Source: JAAUTG01 sp964458705
GTDB lineage: Bacteria > Bacteroidota > Bacteroidia > Chitinophagales > Saprospiraceae
DNA length: 36,071 nucleotides
Assembly: GCA_964458705.1 (NCBI GenBank)
Contig: CAYWKD010000041.1
Location: 1 to 36,071, forward strand
Direction of reading: 5' to 3'
The notes beneath the pieces were generated by a model. The model searched no databases. It worked only from the letters and a program-made list of their open reading frames with translations, and was not told the DNA's origin. Position numbers and translations under genes: made by a program. Below are positions 16,584 to 24,684 of this stretch, piece after piece (the first letter of the stretch is position 1; every line of letters begins with the position of its first letter).

Positions 16584-18560
16584 CTACTTTTTGACCAATT
16601 TATTCAACACTCGCTTATTCACTCTTACTTGATATTCTTTTTTTAATGTCTCTATCCATTCTTTTTCTAAATAGTCTTGATAATCTGCTACCACATAGCC
16701 TCTCGCTTCTCTTAAAGTCTTCGGTGTGGGCGGTACAATTGCTTCAATCTTCACAAAAGTCAGTGTTTTTGATTTTGTATTTGACTCATTATCAGAAATT
16801 TCTCCAACTTTCCAGTTCATTTTATCAATAGCTGAATCACGCCCTCTCTCCACTAGCAATTCTTCTGCCTCAATGATTGATTCACCATTGCTATTGAACT
16901 TCATCAACACTTGTTTAGGGGAATGCTCCCGAATGTAGCCACGGATTTGACTAGCTTTACTGATACCTTCACTGTTGATGGTGTAGCGTGTTGCTTGTGC
17001 ACGCTCTTCCCACATGTATTTGTTATCGAGTGTTTTAAAAAATTGTCGCAAACCAACAGTATCCCGAGAAGCTTTATCCCATACTAATATCTTAGTCGCT
17101 TCAAATAGCAATATACCTTCTTCGTACTCTCGCATCAAGGCTTTAAAGTCCGGATATTTTTCTTCTAGTTTGCTTTCCTCGTACTCTAATACTTGTTCTT
17201 CTACAAAGTTCTCATATAATTCATTAGCGACTGCAGAAGGATTTTTTCCTTGACGCCCTAGATTGATGCGTTGCCTTGCTGCACGTTGAGCATATTCCAT
17301 AAAATCACCAATGCTAGCCGAAAAATTATTACCCAATTTAAAAATCACTACTTTTGGTTGTTCCTCTTGTGCCAACCAGTTGAATGTCAAAAATGAATTA
17401 GACAATGTATCTCTAAATGACCATAGTGCTTGTGGCATTTCAGTGAAGTTATTTTCTTTTTTGATGCTTTCTACCATAGCTGTTTTTGCCAGCTCGAAAC
17501 GAGTATCGCTTTTAATCTTCTGTTCTAAACGAGGTCTTTCCTGTTGAAAAGTTTGTATTTCTTTTTTCTCCAATCGTTTGACAATATGCCATCCTGCACT
17601 CGTTTTGAAGGGTTCAGAGAAATCGCCATTTTCGGCTAAACCAAAGGCAGCATCTTCAAAGGAGCGCTCGTACTGATTGATGCCAAAAAAGCCCAGAAAT
17701 CCACCTTTATTAGCTGTTAGTTTATCTTGAGAATATTCTTTTGCAAGTGCATTAAATTCAGCACCGCTCTGCAATTTTTCATACACTGTATTGATGACTT
17801 TCTGAGCCTGTTCATCCGTATAGCCATTTGACTTTACTCGAACCAAAATATGTGCCACGCTCATCTGTCCTCTAGCAGGACGACGATCGTGTACTTTGAC
17901 CAAGTGATAGCCTAGACTAGTGCGAACAGGATCAACCCCCTCATTTAAAGGAGCGGTGTAAGCCGCTGTTTCTAATTCATAAAACCCGTTAGGCATCATG
18001 GCTGTAATGTACCCGACTTTACCACCCCTGTCTTTCGTAGTTGTATCGTCAGAATATTGCTTTGCGAGTTCTTCAAATGACTTACCACTTGTTGAAAGCT
18101 CCGACTGAATTTTCTTGATTTTATTGAATGCTGCAAGGGTATCCTCAGGAGAAGCTGTTGCGCTCACCGCTACCATGATATGACTAATTTCTGCATCTTG
18201 CTGCATTCTATCATAGGCTTCTTTTAATAGCTCATTCGTTATTTGGCGATCAATTAAATAGGCATTTGCTAATTGCTGACGATACCCTGCCAGTTCGTTT
18301 TGTAAAGCTGGAATGGTATCCAACTTCATATCTTTTGCCTTTTGTACCTTCAATTTGAATTTGGTATATAAATCAAGATATTCCTCTAGCGATGTTTTAG
18401 AATAGTCTGCCTCTTGTCCGTTTGTTTTGTCATAGATGTATTGGAACTCTGATACTCGCACTGGATTGTCCGCTATAGTGAAAAGAATAGGATCATCCAC
18501 TTGTGCAAATAAAGACTGCATAAAAAACGCTAATAAACCAACGATTATACTTCTTGTCAT
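16584..18560 (-). CDS. Periplasmic peptidyl-prolyl isomerase with two parvulin domains
   Basis: A 658-residue SurA-type foldase. Signal peptide ends at about residue 19 (SLFA before QVDDP). The helical chaperone module lies at 20-115 (EFQYIYDK, YLDLYTKFKLKVQKAKDM). Parvulin 1 runs about 120-228 (EISHIMVAV, FEELAKQYSDD, GGKVGYITAMM, SLGYHLVKV), and parvulin 2 about 233-333 (SVAHILVRV, FNALAKEYSQD, GGFLGFFG, SAGWHIVKR). A long C-terminal helical part follows. This layout is common in Bacteroidota. Both parvulin domains keep the His/Gly-rich core, so catalysis seems intact. The gene leads an operon with the lipoprotein chaperone 17 bases downstream, and a TATATTTG element lies just before its start. 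Confidence 0.92.
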   Translation of the reverse strand: MTRSIIVGLLAFFMQSLFAQVDDPILFTIADNPVRVSEFQYIYDKTNGQEADYSKTSLEEYLDLYTKFKLKVQKAKDMKLDTIPALQNELAGYRQQLANAYLIDRQITNELLKEAYDRMQQDAEISHIMVAVSATASPEDTLAAFNKIKKIQSELSTSGKSFEELAKQYSDDTTTKDRGGKVGYITAMMPNGFYELETAAYTAPLNEGVDPVRTSLGYHLVKVHDRRPARGQMSVAHILVRVKSNGYTDEQAQKVINTVYEKLQSGAEFNALAKEYSQDKLTANKGGFLGFFGINQYERSFEDAAFGLAENGDFSEPFKTSAGWHIVKRLEKKEIQTFQQERPRLEQKIKSDTRFELAKTAMVESIKKENNFTEMPQALWSFRDTLSNSFLTFNWLAQEEQPKVVIFKLGNNFSASIGDFMEYAQRAARQRINLGRQGKNPSAVANELYENFVEEQVLEYEESKLEEKYPDFKALMREYEEGILLFEATKILVWDKASRDTVGLRQFFKTLDNKYMWEERAQATRYTINSEGISKASQIRGYIREHSPKQVLMKFNSNGESIIEAEELLVERGRDSAIDKMNWKVGEISDNESNTKSKTLTFVKIEAIVPPTPKTLREARGYVVADYQDYLEKEWIETLKKEYQVRVNKRVLNKLVKK

Positions 18561-18849
18561 GGGTAATTTGTTTTGATGAATCGCTTCAAATATAAATTTG
18601 ATAATAACGATTACACTGTTTGAGTTTATTTTAAATGCTTACACGATTGTAAAAAGCAACCCAAAATTAGTAATTCTAATCAGAAAATAGCTTCATTCAG
18701 AGATGAAAAAGATGACACTGATCCCTTTTGAGGAAATCAATCAGTAAATATCCAATTGTTCCGACCTAAAAGACCTTATGCTAATGGTGTGTACTTGCAT
18801 TAAGTAGCTGTAAAATACTGCTGAATATTGACTATCAATGCTACAAAGA
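18561..18849. other. Intergenic region between ppiase operon and tRNA-Arg
   Basis: About 290 bases of AT-rich non-coding DNA. Apart from the -7-like element at 18587-18594, I see only a 14-codon ORF near 18702, too short to support. Confidence 0.5.
18587..18594 (-). promoter_or_regulatory. Possible -7 element of the parvulin operon
   Basis: Minus-strand TATATTTG matches TAnnTTTG, 27 bases before the start codon at 18560. No clear -33 TTG is seen, so the call is tentative. Confidence 0.3.
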
Positions 18850-18851
18850 TT

Positions 18852-18888
18852 GAAAAAGAAATCCTTACAAGCACTATACTTGTAAGGA
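18852..18888 (-). terminator. Intrinsic terminator of tRNA-Arg
   Basis: Read on the minus strand, a perfect 10-base stem TCCTTACAAG / CTTGTAAGGA with a 7-base loop, immediately followed by TTTCTTTTT. It starts a few bases after the encoded CCA, so it fits a monocistronic tRNA unit. Confidence 0.8.
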
Positions 18889-18894
18889 CTTTGG

Positions 18895-18968
18895 TGATCC
18901 CGTCAGGATTCGAACCTGAGACCTACTGATTAGAAGTCAGTTGCTCTATCCAGCTGAGCTACGGGACC
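18895..18968 (-). tRNA. tRNA-Arg (anticodon UCU)
   Basis: Full cloverleaf on the minus strand, 74 bases to the discriminator. Acceptor GGTCCCG pairs with CGGGATC (one G-U), D-arm GCTC/GAGC, anticodon stem ACTGA/TCAGT around loop CTTCTAA with anticodon TCT, and T-arm TCAGG-TTCGAAT-CCTGA. The discriminator is A at 18895, and CCA is encoded at 18892-18894. It reads AGA/AGG codons. It stands alone between the parvulin operon and ung, with its own promoter and terminator. Confidence 0.97.
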
Positions 18969-18986
18969 GTTTTGTAGTTAGGATTG

Positions 18987-19017
18987 CAAAGATATAGTAA
19001 ATTCTTTAATCCTGCAA
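18987..19017 (-). promoter_or_regulatory. Predicted tRNA-Arg promoter
   Basis: Minus-strand TTG (19015-19017), a 20-base spacer and TATCTTTG (18987-18994): a full consensus match. The predicted start is about 12 bases upstream of the mature tRNA 5' end. Confidence 0.6.
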
Positions 19018-19085
19018 TGAACCATGTTGGACAAACCCAATTTTCTAATAAAGGAATCATTATTTTTTAAAAAATACTCAGAATC

Positions 19086-19793
19086 ATGTCCTCTAATCTA
19101 TTCGAAGCTCCCAAGCCGCCTGTGAATGTCAAAATAGAAGAAAGTTGGAAAAAAGCATTGCAGCCTGAGTTTAGCAAGCCTTATTTCTACGACTTAGTGG
19201 AAGCCTTGAAAAATGCTAAACAACAAGGACTCACAGTTTACCCGCCCGGCAGCTTGATTTTTAATGCTTTTTATAAAACACCTTTCGAGCAAGTCAAGGT
19301 AATCATTTTGGGACAAGACCCTTATCACAATCCGGGAGAAGCGATGGGACTTTCTTTTTCTGTACCAAGAAATAAGCGCATTCCACCTTCTTTAAAAAAT
19401 ATTTACAAAGAACTCAATAGTGATATGGGGATAAATATTCCTAATCACGGTGATCTCACAAAGTGGGCAGAGCAGGGTGTATTTTTGTTGAATGCAATGC
19501 TAACAGTGGAGCATAAAAAAGCGGGAAGTCATCAAAAAATAGGCTGGCAAAATTTTACAGATGCAGTTATCAAAGCACTTTCTGAGCAACGAGCGCATCT
19601 AGTATTCATGCTTTGGGGTGGTTTTGCTAGAAAGAAAAAAGACCTAATCAACGATTCAAAGCACTTGGTTTTAGAAGCAGCCCATCCTTCGCCACTAGCT
19701 GGTGGGGCATATTTTGGTTCAAAGCACTTTTCGCAAGCCAATAATTATTTAGAAGAAAACAAGCAGCTACCTATTGATTGGAGTTTGGACTAA
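19086..19793 (+). CDS. ung: Uracil-DNA glycosylase, family 1
   Basis: Removes uracil from DNA to start base-excision repair. The 235 residues show all family 1 motifs: the water-activating GQDPYH at 76-81 with Asp78, the GLSFSVP uracil pocket, LLNAMLTV with the following SH, GWQNFTD, LVFMLWGGFA, and the DNA-intercalating HPSPLAG loop with His200. The pocket has GQDPYHNPGEAMG where many enzymes have a Gly-Gln-Ala-His order; this is within family variation. The N-terminus is normal and the start ATG has no upstream rival. The last 23 bases overlap the convergent 806-residue gene. No exact -7 element was seen upstream. Confidence 0.96.
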   Translation: MSSNLFEAPKPPVNVKIEESWKKALQPEFSKPYFYDLVEALKNAKQQGLTVYPPGSLIFNAFYKTPFEQVKVIILGQDPYHNPGEAMGLSFSVPRNKRIPPSLKNIYKELNSDMGINIPNHGDLTKWAEQGVFLLNAMLTVEHKKAGSHQKIGWQNFTDAVIKALSEQRAHLVFMLWGGFARKKKDLINDSKHLVLEAAHPSPLAGGAYFGSKHFSQANNYLEENKQLPIDWSLD

Positions 19794-22191
19794 TTTGATA
19801 AGCGTAAACACTATCTTCATTAGCTGTTACTAAGATCGCATTGTTTGTTGAAGAAAAATTAGTCAGCACAAAAGGATGAGTACCCGGAAGAGGAAAACCC
19901 TTGACTGGTCGCCCATCTTTAAGCAAATAAATTTTTCCTGCAGACGAAGTAATTGTCCCAATATAAGAAGGAAATGCAAAAACGGTATCTTGAGGAAAAG
20001 TAAATTGATATTCTTGTCGCAGCTCAAATTTATTGTCTGTATCGTAGGCATAAATTGCTAAACGCTTTTCATGGAGCGTGATATAATCTTTCCTTGAGTC
20101 CTTACAAACATCAGCAAAAGCAAATTTTATAGAAGTACCACTTTCTGCATTTATTTTTAGCCTGAAGTTTGAACCGTTCAAGGCAACAACGTGTGCGTAA
20201 CCTTTGGAATCCGCAACTACGATGCGGTTAGAGCGTGAACTTAGTTGATAATCCAAAGTAGCTCTCTTTAGGTTGGTGTGGGTGTAAGGATCAAACTTCA
20301 AGTTACCATATCGCCCAAAAACGTAGAGTGTTGAATCAGATAGTAGTGCTATAAAGTCTTGATTATCATGCTGAAAGTGTAAGACGGGCTGCTGCAATGT
20401 GCCAATACTGTCTTTAGGATTCCATCCGTCCATTGGATAACCTTTCAAATCGAAGCCATATACTTTTCCGTTTTCACAAGCAAAAAGATAATGGTAATCT
20501 CCCATTTGATTAAAATCAATTAATGTCAAACCTACTTTGGCAGGCGACTGCAATTCCATAGGATAAGCTGCTTGATTGCTTCCTGCTTCGTCTAGTAAAT
20601 ACACATTGTATTTGGTATTGAATAGGAATTGTGGTGTTTTTCCCTCTACTATTTGGATAGGTGAAAGCACGATTGCCTCCAAGTCTTTTTGCCACCTTTC
20701 ATTGCCCATTTCATCAAAGCAGTATAGTCTCTTTGAAGCATCTTGAATAAAGATAAACATCTCATTTCCCTTTGTTTTCAGCACTGTTGGCGAGGTGATA
20801 GCTTCCTCCAATAGATCAACCCTCCAGATAATGTTTGTTCCACTTCCCATCAGGATTTCCTTTTTTGGAATAAAGCCTTGCCATTGTCCATCTGAGTGGC
20901 TCAATTGTACAGAAAAAGGACTAATTTTTTTCCACTCCTGAGTGGCATCTGCTTGATAGTTTAGTTTGATTAACCATTTTAACATAGGGTTAAGTTGATG
21001 ACTGTCTAAATAAAAAAGGCAGTTGGTTTTTTGCTCAAAAAAAGCAGGTACTGCTTGCAACAATGCACCAACTATATATTGGTCTAACCAGATTTGTAAT
21101 TGCTGCAATTCATTGCAAACGATGAGGCAGTCATCTAACAAAGTGAAATATTGTCCTTTTTCGTTTTTATATAACTCAAACATTTGATAAGAAATAAGCT
21201 CTAATGTTCCTTGTTGTAATTGCAAACGAATCGGCGCAAGTAAGTCTTGCTGAGAAAAGTAAGCCTTAAAGTAATATTGCTCAATATTATTATTGTACAA
21301 ATTAAAGTAACCCGTAATCGCTTTATCATTTTTTGACTGTTCAAAATCAAAAGGCAATCGAACTTCAGTAGGATTGACAGAATTAAAGTAGGCTACGTTT
21401 TTGGGAAGAATATTAATAATTGGAGTATGATCTTTGTAAGAAGTCGGATTAGATGATTGACCTGAGCATCTCCACCCATCGTTCGCTTTGTCGAAGGTAA
21501 ACACTATCCAATCTTCCAGTTTGCTCCAATCTGCTAGCCACTTATTGCCTTGTGGACTTAAAAACGAACTAAGCATCAACGATAAATTGGCAGGACGGAC
21601 ATAAAATGCAGATTCATTATTTTGCTTTAACAAAAAAGGGTTCGACTTCAACCAACTTCTGCTAGGCTGTTTTAATTGTTTAATCGCTCTTTCTACTTGA
21701 AATCGGTGAGCGGCTAGTAAAAGTAACCCTTTGTAGTGAGCCAACGCAAATTCATCAGACTCAAAAACTTCTACACCTTGCAATATGGATTTGCGAAAAT
21801 AGTCCTCTGAAAACGAATCAAGTCTTTCTATTTTATTTTTGTAAGCAAGAATGAATAAGCAGTTAAAGAAATCGGGAGTATTGCCTTGCAGTACTGCCAA
21901 GATAGGCTGATCTTTTTCAGCTACAAAAGATTGAAGTAACTTAACATCTCTGAGAAATTGCTTTTTCAAATAGCAATCGGGGAACTCTTCTGGCAAAATG
22001 GAATCTTGGATTTGAAACTCGTAAGCAATACTAGCATCATTTGGTACAGCATCCCAAAGGGCAGCAGTTGTCCTTTGGCTTAATAAAAATGCTGTTGCGT
22101 TGAAAATAACTACAAATAAAACTGCCCAAAGCCAAAAATATCTACCTAATTGCGAGATCAATTTTTTAGACGCGTTTTTTGAGTATTCCAT
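19771..22191 (-). CDS. Membrane-anchored unknown protein with a propeller-like C-terminal half
   Basis: An 806-residue protein I cannot assign to a named family. A short basic cytoplasmic start precedes one membrane segment at about 18-38, so the rest is probably outside the cytoplasm. The region to about 440 has a loose resemblance to DUF3352-type proteins: AALWDAVPNDASIAYEF at its start, ALVHY/LLLLAAHRFQVERAIKQL later. The remainder repeats short beta-rich units containing LYCFDEMGNERWQKDL, VYGFDLKGYPMDGW, LYVFGRYGNLKFD and KIYLLKDGRPVKGFP, like PQQ-type beta-propeller blades. The 3' end overlaps ung by 23 bases; the start is divergent from the DUF423 gene by 68 bases. Function unknown. Confidence 0.72.
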   Translation of the reverse strand: MEYSKNASKKLISQLGRYFWLWAVLFVVIFNATAFLLSQRTTAALWDAVPNDASIAYEFQIQDSILPEEFPDCYLKKQFLRDVKLLQSFVAEKDQPILAVLQGNTPDFFNCLFILAYKNKIERLDSFSEDYFRKSILQGVEVFESDEFALAHYKGLLLLAAHRFQVERAIKQLKQPSRSWLKSNPFLLKQNNESAFYVRPANLSLMLSSFLSPQGNKWLADWSKLEDWIVFTFDKANDGWRCSGQSSNPTSYKDHTPIINILPKNVAYFNSVNPTEVRLPFDFEQSKNDKAITGYFNLYNNNIEQYYFKAYFSQQDLLAPIRLQLQQGTLELISYQMFELYKNEKGQYFTLLDDCLIVCNELQQLQIWLDQYIVGALLQAVPAFFEQKTNCLFYLDSHQLNPMLKWLIKLNYQADATQEWKKISPFSVQLSHSDGQWQGFIPKKEILMGSGTNIIWRVDLLEEAITSPTVLKTKGNEMFIFIQDASKRLYCFDEMGNERWQKDLEAIVLSPIQIVEGKTPQFLFNTKYNVYLLDEAGSNQAAYPMELQSPAKVGLTLIDFNQMGDYHYLFACENGKVYGFDLKGYPMDGWNPKDSIGTLQQPVLHFQHDNQDFIALLSDSTLYVFGRYGNLKFDPYTHTNLKRATLDYQLSSRSNRIVVADSKGYAHVVALNGSNFRLKINAESGTSIKFAFADVCKDSRKDYITLHEKRLAIYAYDTDNKFELRQEYQFTFPQDTVFAFPSYIGTITSSAGKIYLLKDGRPVKGFPLPGTHPFVLTNFSSTNNAILVTANEDSVYAYQISPNSNQ

Positions 22192-22259
22192 AAATTTATA
22201 ATCAAAAAGACTTCAAATTTGTTTTACGACTAGAAAATAATATTTCACACTATATTACT

Positions 22260-22664
22260 ATGCCAATGAGTAAGGCGTTTTTACAGTTAGGTGCTATTAT
22301 TCTAGCAATTGCCGTCATTCTGGGGGCTTTTGCAGCACATGGTTTAGAAGCACAACTTTCCAACGATCAGCTTGAAACTTTCGACACAGGTGTTCGCTAT
22401 CAATTTTATCATGGACTTGGTATTTTAGTGTTAGGGCTCTTGATGCTTCAGCAACCTAGCGCATCTTTAAAATGGGCTGGATGGCTATTTTCTCTTGGCA
22501 TTTTACTTTTTTCAGGTTCTATTTATTTGTTAGCCTGCCGAGAGCTACTAGGCATAGAAAATTTGAAATGGCTCGGTCCAATTACGCCTATCGGTGGCAT
22601 CTTTTTTATTGCAGGCTGGATATTTTTCTTGCTAGGTGCAAGCAAAATAACGCTAGAAAAATGA
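22260..22664 (+). CDS. DUF423 small membrane protein
   Basis: A 134-residue protein with four membrane helices, matching the DUF423 family (YgdD/YwdK type). The signature near residues 20-32 is ILGAFAAHGLEAQL, followed by FDTGVRYQFYHGLGILVLG, then SGSIYLLA and a closing GPITPIGGIFFIAGW. The role of the family is not established. It starts 68 bases from the divergent 806-residue gene. LspA is 140 bases downstream, with a promoter-like element between, so co-transcription is not certain. Confidence 0.9.
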   Translation: MPMSKAFLQLGAIILAIAVILGAFAAHGLEAQLSNDQLETFDTGVRYQFYHGLGILVLGLLMLQQPSASLKWAGWLFSLGILLFSGSIYLLACRELLGIENLKWLGPITPIGGIFFIAGWIFFLLGASKITLEK

Positions 22665-22715
22665 ATGGCAACAACTCCTTTTCAGCAGAAATCAACCTGT
22701 AATTCTAAAATGTGT

Positions 22716-22723
22716 TATATTTG
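22716..22723 (+). promoter_or_regulatory. Possible lspA promoter -7 element
   Basis: TATATTTG matches TAnnTTTG about 82 bases before the lspA TTG start. No TTG was found at the -33 position, so the call is weak. Confidence 0.28.
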
Positions 22724-22804
22724 GTGTCTATAATTATTTGTCATTAGCCGAAATTAAAGATTTCGAGCGTTTAGCATTGATTACTAACTTAATTAACAGC
22801 GTCC

Positions 22805-23500
22805 TTGAAGCGATCAATTTTAGTCATTTTAGTTATTTTGTTTGTATTGATTTTAGACCAGTCTCTCAAAATCTGGATAAAAACTACTATGGAGTATGGC
22901 GAGTACTTCAATTTATTAAATTTAGATTGGGCTAGAATCCATTTCGTCGAAAACCCTGGAATGGCTTTTGGCATTGAGTTAGGCGGTAGTTACGGCAAAT
23001 TGATACTCAGTGTATTTAGAATTATTGCTGTCATTTTTCTAAGCTATTATTTAAATCTTTTGATTAAAGAAAAAGCATCAAAAGGTCTGTTAATAAGTTT
23101 CGCAATGATTCTGGCGGGCGCATTGGGAAATATAATTGATAGTGCGTTTTATGGATTAATTTTCTCAGAGTCTTATCCAGGCACAATTGCTCGAATCTTT
23201 CCTGCTGAAGGTGGTTATGGCACTTTCTTGCATGGGAAAGTAGTTGATATGCTCTATTTCCCTTTATTCAGCGGTGTCTATCCTGATTGGTTTCCATTCA
23301 AAGGAGGTCAGTCATTTTTATTTTTTAAACCAGTATTCAATCTAGCAGATTCGGCAATTACTGTCGGCGTAATGAGTATTCTTCTTTTTCAACGCAGCTT
23401 TTTAAAGGATGAGGCTAAGATCAAAGAAGCAAGCGAAACACCCTCTAATTCAACTAGTTCAAACCTCAAAACGGACGAAATCAACTCACTAGAATCGTAA
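22805..23500 (+). CDS. lspA: Signal peptidase II (lipoprotein)
   Basis: Cleaves the signal peptide of prolipoproteins in the inner membrane after diacylglyceryl transfer. The two catalytic Asp are in GALGNIIDSAFYG (Asp112) and FNLADSAITVG (Asp182); FVENPGMAFG at 47-56 is the conserved substrate-contact motif. Length 231, including a long periplasmic loop between about 118 and 172 that resembles Bacteroidota LspA, and a charged, Ser-rich C-terminal tail. The frame is closed by a TAA at 22790-22792 and the first internal Met is residue 30, after membrane helix 1, so the TTG at 22805 is the only workable start. Two lipoproteins in this window (2906 and 15700) would be substrates. Confidence 0.93.
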   Translation: MKRSILVILVILFVLILDQSLKIWIKTTMEYGEYFNLLNLDWARIHFVENPGMAFGIELGGSYGKLILSVFRIIAVIFLSYYLNLLIKEKASKGLLISFAMILAGALGNIIDSAFYGLIFSESYPGTIARIFPAEGGYGTFLHGKVVDMLYFPLFSGVYPDWFPFKGGQSFLFFKPVFNLADSAITVGVMSILLFQRSFLKDEAKIKEASETPSNSTSSNLKTDEINSLES

Positions 23501-23674
23501 GTCTTAAATCTATAAAATTGCTCCACTCAAATCAAACAGGCACGATTGTCATTGAGAAGACTAAAAGTGCCAAACAGTCAGAGTCCAATGACCATAGCAA
23601 ATCTTTCTAGATCAATTATGTTAGTCTTTTGTTCCCTGTTTTTGATAAATGATGTATTCTTCTGACACTTTAAG

Positions 23675-23705
23675 TTGGCATTTAGTCTCCTTACGCTTAT
23701 CTTTC
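23675..23705 (+). promoter_or_regulatory. Possible transketolase promoter
   Basis: TTG at 23675-23677, 20-base spacer, TATCTTTC at 23698-23705, one mismatch from TAnnTTTG. It lies 43 bases before the transketolase ATG. Confidence 0.25.
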
Positions 23706-23748
23706 GCTCGATTTTGATTGCTCACGTTGAATAGAATAAGCGCATATT

Positions 23749-24630
23749 ATGGCAACAGTTCAAGAATTGAGGCACATTGCTTCGCAAGTAAGAAGAGATA
23801 TAATTCGTCAGGTACACTATGCTAACAGCGGACATCCAGGAGGTTCGTTAGGCTGTGCTGATTTCTTAACCGCACTCTATTTTGAAATTATGGATCATGA
23901 TCCTAGCTTCAATATGGATGGCAAGAACGAAGATGTATTTTTCCTATCTAATGGTCATATTTCTCCCGTTTGGTATAGTGTACTAGCCCGAAGTGGCTAT
24001 TTTCCTGTGGAAGAACTAGCGACTTTTCGTCAAATAAATAGTCGCCTTCAAGGACATCCAACCACCCATGAGGGCTTGTCTGGTGTAAGAATTGCTTCTG
24101 GTTCTTTAGGTCAAGGCATATCGGTAGCTATCGGAATGGCACTTTCCAAAAAACTGAATAATGACAATAAACTAGTATTTGCACTGACTGGTGATGGTGA
24201 GTTGCAAGAGGGGCAGAATTGGGAAGCAATCTTATTCGCTGCACATCACAAGGTAGATAACCTAATTGTAACAGTTGATTACAATGGTCAACAAATTGAC
24301 GGTGCTACAAAGGATGTAATTAACTTGGGCAACTTAGCGGAAAAATGGAAGGCTTTTGGCTGGGATGTCATGGAGATTTACGGAAATGATATGGACCAAA
24401 TGGTAGCTAACCTAAATGTAGCCAAAGCAAAAACAGGACAAGGCAAGCCAGTTGTGATATTGATGAAAACCGAGATGGGCTATGGCGTGGACTATATGAT
24501 GGGGACACACAAGTGGCATGGCAAAGCACCAGATGAAGCATTAACAGAGAAGGCTTTGGCGCAGTTAGAAGAAACAATGGGTGATTATCCTTACCCTTAT
24601 CAAGGTGAACCAATTACGATTGGTCATTAA
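23749..24630 (+). CDS. Transketolase, N-terminal subunit
   Basis: The thiamine-diphosphate-binding half of a split transketolase, which moves two-carbon units between sugar phosphates in the non-oxidative pentose phosphate pathway. At 293 residues it ends where the first domain of one-chain enzymes ends. Signs: HYANSGHPGGSLGCADFL near 22-40, SNGHISPVWYSVLA, SGSLGQGISVAIGMA, and the ThDP motif GDGELQEGQNWEA with the following VDYNGQQIDG. The C-terminal half is encoded 54 bases downstream on the same strand. The two form an operon, and a heterotetramer is expected. The neighbouring downstream PLP enzyme is unrelated. Confidence 0.94.
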   Translation: MATVQELRHIASQVRRDIIRQVHYANSGHPGGSLGCADFLTALYFEIMDHDPSFNMDGKNEDVFFLSNGHISPVWYSVLARSGYFPVEELATFRQINSRLQGHPTTHEGLSGVRIASGSLGQGISVAIGMALSKKLNNDNKLVFALTGDGELQEGQNWEAILFAAHHKVDNLIVTVDYNGQQIDGATKDVINLGNLAEKWKAFGWDVMEIYGNDMDQMVANLNVAKAKTGQGKPVVILMKTEMGYGVDYMMGTHKWHGKAPDEALTEKALAQLEETMGDYPYPYQGEPITIGH

Positions 24631-24684
24631 TCTAATTCAATTATAAAAACTCGTCGCTGCTTGCGACTTCAATAAAAAATACAA

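Noticed and set aside
18702..18746. A 14-codon ORF between the parvulin gene and tRNA-Arg
   Set aside because: Too short, with no neighbours or motif to support translation.
23501..23748. Possible small RNA or terminator after lspA
   Set aside because: Only a 5-base GGCAC/GTGCC pairing with a long loop was seen and no T tract follows.
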